DNA of 64,000 bases from Fodinicurvata sp. EGI_FJ10296 (GTDB taxonomy: Bacteria > Pseudomonadota > Alphaproteobacteria > DSM-16000 > Inquilinaceae): NCBI RefSeq assembly GCF_040712075.1, contig NZ_JBFCVL010000002.1:523755-587754 (forward strand), given 5' to 3'. The position numbers and the translations under genes were made by a program. A model generated the notes under the pieces. That model was not told where the DNA came from. It saw nothing but the letters and a program-made list of their open reading frames with translations, and ran no database searches. Below are positions 22,403 to 29,923 of this stretch, piece by piece. The first letter of the stretch is position 1; every line of letters begins with the position of its first letter.

Positions 22403-22657
22403 GGTCGCCCGGTCCCGAATTGCTGATACTCGATCGATTGATAGCCGCACATCCTTTGGGCAATCACCGCCCGCCGGTCAAGGCCCGTAATGTGCCCGGC
22501 GCCCCTTGTCCGCTGATCTTACGCGTTTATCTAGCATACCTTTCGGCCGACTTCGCAGTCTGTCTGCTATGGCCACGGACCGTCCGGAATGCCTATGGTC
22601 TCTGCCGGGTGGCGCAATGGCCCCCGAAGCGCAACAACAACGAGGCCGCCAGCACCG

Positions 22658-23647
22658 ATGCCCACTGCCAACGCCTTCTGGACCACCGGGCCCCGACAGG
22701 GGGAAATCCGTGAGACGACGCTTCCGGCACCGACGGCGGCGGATGTCGTAATGCGCACTCTTTATAGCGGCATCAGCCGCGGCACGGAAAGTCTCGTCTT
22801 TACCGGAGGGGTGCCGGAAAGCCAATGGCAGACCATGCGCGCCCCGCTGCAGGAGGGAACCTTCCCTTTTCCGGTCAAATACGGCTATATCGCCGTCGGA
22901 ACGGTCGAAAGCGGGCCCGCGGTCCTGGAGGGCAAATCAGCCTTCTGCCTTCACCCCCATCAGGACAGGTTTGTCGCGCCCGCCGCCATGGTCCACCCCC
23001 TGCCCGACGGTGTACCGCCGGAGCGGGCGGTGCTGGCCGCGAATGCCGAGACGGCGGTCAACATTCTTTGGGATTCCGGCATCGGTATCGGCGATCGGGT
23101 GGCTGTGATCGGGGCCGGCGTAGTCGGCTGTCTCGTCGCCTGGCTGGCCGCGCGAATTCCCGGCGTGACGGTCGATCTGATTGACCCTGACACGACCAAA
23201 GCGGCGGCGGCCAGCGCGCTGGGGCTGACGCTCGTCCCGCCCGGCGCGGCTGCTGCTGAGCCGAGCCGCGATGCCGTCATCCATACCAGCGCCAACCCCG
23301 ACGGGCTGCGCCAGGCGCTGTCCCTTGCCGATACCGAGGCCACCATCGTCGAGGCCAGCTGGTACGGCACCACCGAACCGGCCATGCCGCTGGGTGAGGA
23401 TTTTCACGCCCGGCGGCTGACCGTTCGCTCAAGCCAGGTTGGCCGCATCCCGGCCCAACGGCAGCCGCGATGGGACTTCAGCCGCCGTATGGCCTGTGCG
23501 CTGGGGCTACTGACCGATCCGGCACTCGACGCCCTGATCACCGGCGAAAGCCGTTTCGGCGACCTGCCGGCGACGATGGCGAAGCTGACCGACCGACCGG
23601 CCGGAACGCTTATGCACCGCATCCGTTACGACCATAACGCGACCTGA
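22658..23647 (+). CDS. BchC-like short MDR oxidoreductase without zinc ligands
   Basis: 329 residues from ATG 22658. Medium-chain dehydrogenase/reductase fold with a Rossmann motif DRVAVIGAGVVGCLVAWLA. The position of the catalytic zinc Cys is Ser in SGISRGTE, the usual GHE motif is YGY (KYGYIAVG), and the four structural-zinc Cys are absent, so it resembles the BchC type, not a zinc alcohol dehydrogenase. HPHQDRFVAPAAMVHPLPDGVP and ETAVNILWDSG are conserved in this subgroup. It opens the plus-strand group with the QueD-like, glycosyltransferase and methyltransferase genes, so it probably oxidises or reduces an intermediate of the same pathway. Confidence 0.8.
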   Translation: MPTANAFWTTGPRQGEIRETTLPAPTAADVVMRTLYSGISRGTESLVFTGGVPESQWQTMRAPLQEGTFPFPVKYGYIAVGTVESGPAVLEGKSAFCLHPHQDRFVAPAAMVHPLPDGVPPERAVLAANAETAVNILWDSGIGIGDRVAVIGAGVVGCLVAWLAARIPGVTVDLIDPDTTKAAAASALGLTLVPPGAAAAEPSRDAVIHTSANPDGLRQALSLADTEATIVEASWYGTTEPAMPLGEDFHARRLTVRSSQVGRIPAQRQPRWDFSRRMACALGLLTDPALDALITGESRFGDLPATMAKLTDRPAGTLMHRIRYDHNAT

Positions 23648-23673
23648 CCACCCCGATCTGAAAGGACATCACG

Positions 23674-24096
23674 ATGTATTCCGTAGGCGTCAGAGATCAC
23701 TTCATGATCGCCCACAGCTTTCGCGGCGAGACATTCGGGCCGGCGCAAAACCTGCACGGCGCCACCTATGTTGTCGATGTGGAGTTCCGGCGCTCCTCGC
23801 TGGACAACGACAATGTGGTCACCGATATCGGGGCCGCGACCGGCCTCCTCAAGGAAGTTCTCGCCGATTTCAACTACAAGAACCTGGACGATCTCGACGA
23901 CTTCAAGGGCATCAACACGACCACCGAATTCATGGCGCGAACGATCTTCGACCGCCTGTCGCACCGAGTTGCCGGCGGCGCCCTGGGCGACAGCGGCAAG
24001 GGGCTGCGGGCGATCAAGGTGACCCTGAACGAAAGTCATGCCGCCTGGGCATCCTTCGAAGGCGGCATCAATGCGGGCAAGGACGCCCACCAGTGA
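23674..24096 (+). CDS. PTPS/QueD-family protein with altered active site
   Basis: 140 residues with the tunnelling (T-fold) pattern of 6-pyruvoyl/6-carboxy-tetrahydropterin synthases: MIAHSFRGE, LHGATYVVDVEF, DIGAATGLLKEVL, INTTTEFMARTIFDRL and VTLNESHAAWASF with the substrate-anchoring E120. However, zinc ligands should be three His; only H14 and H28 remain and the third is A30 (HGA instead of HGH). No Cys stands in the NLHGA region, and the catalytic Asp-His pair is N67-Y68 (FNYKNLDD). It is therefore a paralogue, not queD itself. Its stop overlaps the next GTG start. Confidence 0.85.
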   Translation: MYSVGVRDHFMIAHSFRGETFGPAQNLHGATYVVDVEFRRSSLDNDNVVTDIGAATGLLKEVLADFNYKNLDDLDDFKGINTTTEFMARTIFDRLSHRVAGGALGDSGKGLRAIKVTLNESHAAWASFEGGINAGKDAHQ

Positions 24097-25223
24097 CCCT
24101 GCCTGAGAACCTGAGCGGGCACGCCTTTCCCGTTCATTTCGTCCATCCGGGCAGCCTCGATACGCGGACCGGCGGGTATATCTACGATCGCCGCGTGGTC
24201 GATGGCCTGCGCGGGCGGGGTCGCGATGTGCGCACGATCAGACTGGCAGAGTCGTTCCCGCATCCCGCACCGGCAGAGCTGGCCGAGGCCGCGCAGGCCA
24301 TGGCTGAGATCCCCGATGGCGCGGTTACCATCGTTGACGGGCTGGCATTTGGTGCCATGCCCGATATTGCCATGAACGAGGCCGGGCGCCTGTCGCTCGT
24401 GGCACTCGTTCATCATCCGCTTTGCGACGAAACCGGCACAGACCCCGTTGCTGCCGACGCGCTTTACCGCTCCGAGCGCCGTGCACTGCTTGCTGCGCGC
24501 CACATCGTCTGCACAAGCCCGGCAACCGCCGCCCGGCTCGCCGATTTCGATGTCGAGGCTTCGCGTATTTCGGTCGTTGAACCCGGTGTCGATCAAGCCG
24601 ACCCCGCCCCCGCCGACCGGCCGGACGGCGTCTTCCGGCTGATGACCGTCGGCACGCTCATCCGGCGCAAAGGCTATGACGTTCTGATCGACGCCCTGGC
24701 CCGGCTCAAAGATCTGCCGTGGCAGCTTAGCATTGTCGGTTCGCCGGATCGCGACCCCGGGACGGCAGCCATGATCCGCGCGAAACTGGCCGGGTCCGGT
24801 TTGGCCGGTCGCGTCCGGCTGGCGGGAGAACTGGACACCGCCGGCCTGGAAGCCGTCTGGGCCGAATGCGACCTGTTCGTGTTCGCCTCTCACTACGAGG
24901 GGTATGGCATGGTAATCGCCGAGGCCGTGGCACGCGGCCTGCCCATCGTATCGACACGGGCAGGCGCGGTTGCCGACACTGCACCCGCCGAGGCATCAAT
25001 GCTGGTTCCGGTCGGCGATGCGCAAGCGCTTGCCGACGCGATCGGACTTGTGCTGTCCGACGACGCCGTCTATCGACGTCTGCGCGCCGGCGCTCTGGGG
25101 GCCCGCGAAGGGTTGCGCGGCTGGGACGAGGTCGCATCAGAGATGATAACCGTCACTGATCGGGCCGCCGCCGCACCGGCACCTCGGGATGATGTCTCGA
25201 AGTTGGGAGGAGCAGGACGATGA
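24093..25223 (+). CDS. Family 4 glycosyltransferase
   Basis: 376 residues, GTG start in a GTGA overlap with the QueD-like gene. GT-B fold: N-terminal Rossmann half (VHFVHPGSLDTRTGGYIYDRRVVDGL, VDGLAFGAMPD, ALVHHPLCDETG) and C-terminal half with FRLMTVGTLIRRKGYDVLIDAL, the RVRLAGELD strand and the donor-binding EGYGMVIAEAVARGLPIV (E-x7-E). No membrane segment, so it acts in the cytoplasm. Tight coupling to a pterin-like enzyme suggests it glycosylates a small heterocycle instead of building envelope glycans; this is inference. Confidence 0.88.
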   Translation: MTLPENLSGHAFPVHFVHPGSLDTRTGGYIYDRRVVDGLRGRGRDVRTIRLAESFPHPAPAELAEAAQAMAEIPDGAVTIVDGLAFGAMPDIAMNEAGRLSLVALVHHPLCDETGTDPVAADALYRSERRALLAARHIVCTSPATAARLADFDVEASRISVVEPGVDQADPAPADRPDGVFRLMTVGTLIRRKGYDVLIDALARLKDLPWQLSIVGSPDRDPGTAAMIRAKLAGSGLAGRVRLAGELDTAGLEAVWAECDLFVFASHYEGYGMVIAEAVARGLPIVSTRAGAVADTAPAEASMLVPVGDAQALADAIGLVLSDDAVYRRLRAGALGAREGLRGWDEVASEMITVTDRAAAAPAPRDDVSKLGGAGR

Positions 25224-26155
25224 CCGGGCCGGAGACGGGGACTGGGACTGAGACGGGGACGGGTGCCGAAGGATTCGACGCCGAATGGCTGGCCCTGCGT
25301 GAACCGGTCGACCACGCATCGCGCTCGGAAGCGGCACTCGACGCCTTGCTGGGATGGCGCGACGATCGCGGGCCGATCACCGTTCGCGATCTGGGATCCG
25401 GGACCGGATCCAATCTGCGATTTCTGGCGCCCGCGCTGGGCGGCGATCAGACCTGGCTGCTGGTCGACAATGATCCCGTCTTGCTAGGCGCCGCGACGGA
25501 GCGGCTTTCTGATTGGGCCGCCCGCAACGATGTCCGCGCCAAAATACAGGGAGACGGTCTGGTGCTCTCGGGCAAGACCTGGCGCGCGGAGATCACCACC
25601 AGCGTATGCGATCTGAACCGCTCCCCCACCGGCCCCGACATCGCCGCCACCGGCGGCCGGGCACCGGACCTGATAACGGGGGCCGCGCTGCTCGACCTCG
25701 TCTCGCTCGATTGGCTGCGGTCGTTCACCGATCGCGTTCGCCAGATGAGGGCGGCTGTACATTTCACGCTCAGCTATGACGGCGTGATGACCTTCGATCC
25801 CGACGACCCTGCCGACAGCCTGATCCTGAACGGATTCAACACCGACCAGAGCCGCGACAAGGGGCTTGGCCGCGCCATCGGTCCGCAGGGCGCCGAAACA
25901 TTGGCGGGGTTGCTGGACCGCGCCGGATACGAAGTGACGACGGGCAACAGCCCCTGGCGCCTCGGCCCCGGCAATGGCGCCCTTGGCCTTGAGCTGGTGA
26001 CGGGCGTCACCAACGCCGCCGCCGACGCGATGCCGGGCCACCGCGACCGCCTGACCGGCTGGCTCGACATCTGGCGCCGTCGCCTGCAGACGCCCGAAGA
26101 CATAGCCAGCTGGGGTATCACCATCGGCCATCTGGACCTCACCGCCCTGCCCTAA
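25220..26155 (+). CDS. Class I SAM-dependent methyltransferase
   Basis: 311 residues, ATG overlapping the glycosyltransferase stop (ATGA). Motif I is VRDLGSGTGSNLRFL, then LLVDNDPVLLGAATERL for the adenosine-binding acidic residue; a later DLITGAALLDLVSLDWL is motif IV-like. It belongs to a loosely defined group often seen beside the RibA/QueD-like genes. The first 18 residues are Thr/Gly/Glu repeats from a short GGGACT-like repeat in the DNA. Likely substrate: the product of the same cluster. Confidence 0.82.
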   Translation: MTGPETGTGTETGTGAEGFDAEWLALREPVDHASRSEAALDALLGWRDDRGPITVRDLGSGTGSNLRFLAPALGGDQTWLLVDNDPVLLGAATERLSDWAARNDVRAKIQGDGLVLSGKTWRAEITTSVCDLNRSPTGPDIAATGGRAPDLITGAALLDLVSLDWLRSFTDRVRQMRAAVHFTLSYDGVMTFDPDDPADSLILNGFNTDQSRDKGLGRAIGPQGAETLAGLLDRAGYEVTTGNSPWRLGPGNGALGLELVTGVTNAAADAMPGHRDRLTGWLDIWRRRLQTPEDIASWGITIGHLDLTALP

Positions 26156-26231
26156 GGGGTGCCGGCGCTCCGAACCCGCATGCTTGCCTGTCGGACATCG
26201 ACCGCCAGAACTTGCAAACGCTTTTCCTGTA

Positions 26232-26271
26232 TGCATTTTTAGTGCATTTTTCTTAAATTTATGCGATTTTT
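26232..26271 (+). promoter_or_regulatory. AT-rich direct repeats upstream of the C58 gene
   Basis: TGCATTTTT occurs twice (26232-26240 and 26243-26251, 11-base spacing) and TGCGATTTTT once more (26262-26271). The whole 26205-26320 interval is far richer in A and T than its surroundings. This could be a regulator or nucleoid-protein binding region; no clean -35/-10 pair at ideal distance was found. Confidence 0.35.
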
Positions 26272-26322
26272 GTCTATCAAAGTGGCAATTCGGGCCTTAC
26301 GCATACCGCAGGGTAAAAAATA

Positions 26323-27021
26323 ATGCCATCATTGGACAGCTACCTCACCGCCCCGTTCAAACAGAAAAACTACATCGAAACAATGTTTCCGCAGGACCAT
26401 GATTCGCGGACGGGCATCTGTTTTGGACTCTGCGGCGAATGGATGGCCCGGCACAAGTCGCACAAGGGTGAGTCGGCACAGGATCGGATCGATTATGTTG
26501 GCAGTTGGTCGACGATCATGCATGCCAATATCAAGCAAAGGCTGTATGAGGCCGAGAATTGGCACATGGCGCAGACTGTTGGCTTCCCTTACGTCATGGA
26601 CAAAAAATGGCTGCCGCAGTCAGAAGTCAAGACAATCGCTCTTAATGAAAATAATATGCGCATCACAAAGAGTAAAATGAAACGAATGGATGCAGACAAC
26701 GCAAGAAGTGTAAGTCAAGCTGTAAGCTTTATTAAAACCGCATCCAACTCAAGCCATCAATACACAATGATCGGGTTTACGTTGGTCGGCGGCGGCGCCC
26801 ATGCGACATGTGGATACAAATCCGGCGGTAAGGTTCTGGGCGTCGGTTCGCATTTTTACTACTTCGAACCCAACTTTGGTGAATTCAAAGTCAGTACCGG
26901 CAACATGGAAAACCTCTTCAAAGCCCTGATCGCCGCCTACCGATCGCGGAAAAATGCAGAAGGCGAAATCGTCGACCGCAAGATCAAGAGCTTTTTCGTC
27001 CAGATCATCGACTTCATCTAG
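26323..27021 (+). CDS. YopT/AvrPphB-like (peptidase C58) cysteine protease homologue
   Basis: 232 residues. Clan CA C58 proteases have Cys near the start, then His, then Asp in a DPN context. Here RTGICFGLCGEWMARH fits the Cys motif (C33), GGGAHATCGY supplies H160, and FYYFEPNFGEFK holds the third site with Glu 182 where Asp is usual. Founding members are secreted effectors that cleave host proteins; other relatives are uncharacterised. Base use is unlike its neighbours: many AAA, AAT, ATA and TTT codons, so recent transfer is likely. No secretion genes are nearby and no signal peptide is seen. Its last 8 bases overlap the convergent RibD-like gene. The family call is from motifs only. Confidence 0.6.
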   Translation: MPSLDSYLTAPFKQKNYIETMFPQDHDSRTGICFGLCGEWMARHKSHKGESAQDRIDYVGSWSTIMHANIKQRLYEAENWHMAQTVGFPYVMDKKWLPQSEVKTIALNENNMRITKSKMKRMDADNARSVSQAVSFIKTASNSSHQYTMIGFTLVGGGAHATCGYKSGGKVLGVGSHFYYFEPNFGEFKVSTGNMENLFKALIAAYRSRKNAEGEIVDRKIKSFFVQIIDFI

Positions 27022-27937
27022 AACTCTGCCCCCTGCCGTCGGCCTCCCTGAGATCGAGATCGAACAGAACATCCGCGCCCTGGCGATAAATGGCGGCGGG
27101 TGCGCGGATCGCGCCGTCCAGCCGATCGATCGGCGGCAGAACCAGTCCAGGCCGGCCCGAACCGATGATCATCGGCGCCACGCACACATGGATACGGTCA
27201 AGACAGCCGGCGGCCAGAAATGCCGACACCAGCCGTCCGCCGCCCTCCACGAACAGCCGTGACAGCCCCCGTGCTGCCAGGTGGTCGATCACGGCTGCCG
27301 GATGAAATCCGCCAGAAACGGTCATCGCAGCCTCGCTCATGCGGCATACGGTCGCCCGCCCCAGGCGCGGGTCTCCGGCCGAACCCTGGCCCGAAATCTC
27401 ACCGCGATGCCGTGGCACGTCAGGACCCGTCAGCACGATCGCCGTCCCCCCTGCGCCGGTCACTGCAGCAGCCGTCGATGGCACGCGGCCACGCGGATCG
27501 AGGATCACCCGCACCGGGTCGGGACCGTCGACGAGACGGGTCGTCAACCGCGCGTCGTCGGTGACCACCGTTTCGGCCCCTACGATGACGGCATCGGACA
27601 AGGCCCGAAGCCGGTGCAGGTGAACGATGTTCTCCGGCCCGTTGATATAGTGGGAATGCCCGGATTCAGTGGCGATCCGGCCGTCGAGGCTCATTCCCAT
27701 CTGCGCGATGACGTGGATGCCGCCTGGCTCGCGGTCGGACCCGGCGCCGCCCAGCACGATCGGCAGGAACATGTCTTTCAGCGCCGACGCCTCTGACGGC
27801 GTGGGCTGCCGGGACGTGCGCCCATCGAAGGCCGCGATGCATTCCGCCCGATCGCATCCCTCGCGGCGACGCCTGTCGGCCTCAAGAAGCGCACTCCATA
27901 CGGCGGAGATTTTCGTGACATCCGGCATAGTCCGCAT
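27014..27937 (-). CDS. RibD-type pyrimidine reductase domain protein
   Basis: 307 residues from ATG 27937; ATGs at 27928 and 27961 are also possible. The C-terminal two thirds match the NADPH-dependent RibD_C/dihydrofolate-reductase-like fold: IAQMGMSLDGRIATESGHSHYINGPEN, LRALSDAVIVGAETVVTDDARLTTR, VRVILDPRGRVP and LFVEGGGRLVSAFLAAG. No deaminase domain (no HAE or PCxxC zinc site) is present; the N-terminal 80 residues are not recognised. It would reduce the ribosylamino-pyrimidine made by RibA. It faces ribA divergently, so the two are probably co-regulated. Uncoupled from a deaminase it may serve a pathway other than riboflavin. Confidence 0.82.
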   Translation of the reverse strand: MRTMPDVTKISAVWSALLEADRRRREGCDRAECIAAFDGRTSRQPTPSEASALKDMFLPIVLGGAGSDREPGGIHVIAQMGMSLDGRIATESGHSHYINGPENIVHLHRLRALSDAVIVGAETVVTDDARLTTRLVDGPDPVRVILDPRGRVPSTAAAVTGAGGTAIVLTGPDVPRHRGEISGQGSAGDPRLGRATVCRMSEAAMTVSGGFHPAAVIDHLAARGLSRLFVEGGGRLVSAFLAAGCLDRIHVCVAPMIIGSGRPGLVLPPIDRLDGAIRAPAAIYRQGADVLFDLDLREADGRGQSSR

Positions 27938-27960
27938 TTTCCACTCTGGACTTTGAACCA

Positions 27961-27980
27961 TTACGCATCATTTCGCGTAA
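27961..27980. promoter_or_regulatory. Inverted repeat between RibD-like gene and ribA
   Basis: TTACGC-atcatttc-GCGTAA, six-base arms with an eight-base spacer, sits in the divergent control region of the two rib genes. TTACGCAT also occurs at 26298, just before the C58 gene. Candidate operator. Confidence 0.35.
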
Positions 27981-28002
27981 TGCACTGTAACGAGAGTGTC
28001 AC

Positions 28003-28034
28003 GGAAGCCCGTTCGAACGACGGCCTTCCGGGCT
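28003..28034 (+). promoter_or_regulatory. Possible structured leader of ribA
   Basis: GGAAG (28003-28007) can pair with CTTCC (28025-28029), while AGCCCG (28006-28011) can pair with CGGGCT (28029-28034). The two hairpins exclude each other. The leader is about 130 bases long. It does not show the conserved FMN-riboswitch blocks. Confidence 0.25.
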
Positions 28035-28135
28035 CAGACTAATCTGCCGCCTGCCTATTGCAAAGCGGCTCGCCAGTCCGGCCCCGATGGGAGGCCCCGT
28101 TTCGATGGGGACAAAGCCGGCAGACCGGAGAAGAG

Positions 28136-29326
28136 ATGAATACAATGTGGCATCAGTCCAGCTTGTCCGCCAATCTGTCCGATAATGCGTCTTTTGCCAA
28201 CGAGGAAGATAGTGTCATCCGCGCCGACCGGGCGGCTACGGATCTTCGCCGGGGCCGCCCGGTCGTGCTCTGGGGCAATACAGACGCGTATATCATCGCA
28301 TCGGTCGAAAACGGCGATGATGATGCCGCAGCAACCGTCGCCAGTCTGGCCGGCAACGAAGCCAGGCTGGTCGTCACGGCAGAACGGGCGCAGACGCTGG
28401 GATTTGTCAACGGCAGCGCCCGCTCTCAGGCGCTGAGGGTACCATTCGGCAAACTAACTGCCACAGATTGGTCGCAACGGGTGGCATGCGCACCGCTACG
28501 GCCGTCGGAAGCGCGCGACATGCTGGCGGGCGCGGCTGCACGCCCGGCTCCGGCCGATGTGGTTCAGGCGATCGATCTGGCCAAAGCCTGCCATTTGGTC
28601 CCGGCGCTCATCGTTGCCCCGATCGCGGCCGGTCAGGTGCCCGCGGTCGAGCGGCTGCTGGCGTCGGGGCGTTTGTTGGGTGTCGGATGCGGCGACATCG
28701 AAAGCCTGCCGCTGAACAATGCGCTGACATTGAAGAAGGTCAGCGAAGCGCGGGTGCCGCTCGTGGAATCGACAGACACGCGCTTCATCGTGTTTCGGGG
28801 CGCCGACGGCGTTACCGAACAAGTCGCCATTCAGATTGGCACGCCGGATGGCAAGACGGCGCCTATGGTCCGGTTACATTCAGCTTGCCTGACGGGCGAT
28901 CTTTTCGGATCCCTGCGCTGCGATTGCGGCGAACAACTGCGCGGCGCCGTGCAGACGATTGCCGACAACGGCTGGGGCCTCATCCTCTATCTTGCGCAGG
29001 AGGGCCGAGGCATCGGCCTCGCCAACAAGATGCGCACTTATGATCTGCAGGATCACGGTCTGGACACGATCGACAGCGACAGTCTGCTCGGGTTCGGGGC
29101 TGACGAACGGCGATACGAGATCGCAGTGGCGATGCTGCGGGCGCTGGACATCGACCGGATCCGGGTGATGACCAATAATCCCGAAAAAATCGCCCATCTG
29201 ACGGACGGTGGCATCGAAGTCGTCGACCGGGTCGCACTCCAGTCGACGGTCAACGAGCACAATTACCGCTATCTGAATGCCAAGATGACGCGGGCCGGCC
29301 ATATGCTGGACGATTCCGCCTTCTGA
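28136..29326 (+). CDS. ribA: GTP cyclohydrolase II with degenerate N-terminal domain
   Basis: 396 residues from ATG 28136, with GGAG upstream. It opens GTP to the 2,5-diamino-pyrimidine phosphate plus formate. The catalytic half (about 200-396) is complete: LHSACLTGDLFGSLRCDCGEQL with three zinc Cys, LAQEGRGIGLANKM, and VMTNNPEKIAHL. The first 190 residues (RAATDLRRGRPVVLWG and an LVVTAERAQTLGF segment) resemble a DHBP synthase (RibB) fold that has lost its acidic catalytic loop, as in other alphaproteobacterial RibA proteins. It may serve riboflavin or the neighbouring cluster. Confidence 0.93.
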   Translation: MNTMWHQSSLSANLSDNASFANEEDSVIRADRAATDLRRGRPVVLWGNTDAYIIASVENGDDDAAATVASLAGNEARLVVTAERAQTLGFVNGSARSQALRVPFGKLTATDWSQRVACAPLRPSEARDMLAGAAARPAPADVVQAIDLAKACHLVPALIVAPIAAGQVPAVERLLASGRLLGVGCGDIESLPLNNALTLKKVSEARVPLVESTDTRFIVFRGADGVTEQVAIQIGTPDGKTAPMVRLHSACLTGDLFGSLRCDCGEQLRGAVQTIADNGWGLILYLAQEGRGIGLANKMRTYDLQDHGLDTIDSDSLLGFGADERRYEIAVAMLRALDIDRIRVMTNNPEKIAHLTDGGIEVVDRVALQSTVNEHNYRYLNAKMTRAGHMLDDSAF

Positions 29327-29370
29327 CCTTTTCCCCTATTCTTGCCCCGACCCTTGAGCCCGCCGCCGAC

Positions 29371-29919
29371 TTATCGCGCTGCCCTTGCCGCCCGCCGCGA
29401 AGTGACAAGGGCTGCGGCCAGGGCGGCGAAGGCCAGCACGGCCGAGACGAGCATGTTATAGCCTGCCATCGAAATGCCGAACAGTGTCCAGGCCGGCCGG
29501 TCACACCGCACAACCGGTGTATCGAACAGTTGCTGGCGCAGATCTTCCGCCGCCATTCCTGACTGGAGCGCCGGACCGGTCGCGCCGCAAGAGGCGAGGC
29601 CCGGCCACCAGCCCTGCTCGACCCCGACATGATATCCACCGAGCCCGGCGCCGACAGTGAACGTGATGCCGACAGCCGTCAGCAGGAACGTCCGTACCAG
29701 CGCGCCCTGATCGCGGCCCGGTATGATGATCGTCGCCAGCAGCATCGCTATCGCCACCCAGTATGGCCAGCGCTGCCACAGGCAAAGCGGGCACGGCAGC
29801 AGTCCGCCCCAGCGCTCCGACGCCATGGCCGTCCCCAGCACGACAATGCTTGCCGCCAGCAACAACTGCGGCGCGAAGCGGAAATAGAAAGTCACGAGAA
29901 ACGAAGAACCCGGCGACAT
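29371..29919 (-). CDS. dsbB: Disulfide bond formation protein B
   Basis: 182 residues with four membrane helices. DsbB reoxidises DsbA and passes electrons to quinone. The first Cys pair is in LPCPLCLWQRWPYW; the second pair is the separated Cys of LASCGATGP and VVRCDRPAW in the second periplasmic loop. ATG 29919 lies five bases after the stop of the upstream yqaA-like gene, so they form an operon. Confidence 0.9.
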   Translation of the reverse strand: MSPGSSFLVTFYFRFAPQLLLAASIVVLGTAMASERWGGLLPCPLCLWQRWPYWVAIAMLLATIIIPGRDQGALVRTFLLTAVGITFTVGAGLGGYHVGVEQGWWPGLASCGATGPALQSGMAAEDLRQQLFDTPVVRCDRPAWTLFGISMAGYNMLVSAVLAFAALAAALVTSRRAARAAR

Positions 29920-29923
29920 GGCA

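Noticed and set aside
23674..24096. Genuine queD for queuosine
   Set aside because: Zinc and catalytic residues are substituted and no other queuosine genes are in the window.
26323..27021. Part of a type III secretion locus
   Set aside because: No secretion, chaperone or needle genes are in the 64 kb; only the effector-like motif pattern is present.
28000..28135. FMN riboswitch before ribA
   Set aside because: The conserved AGGGAU-like and GGCGG-type blocks of the RFN element are absent.
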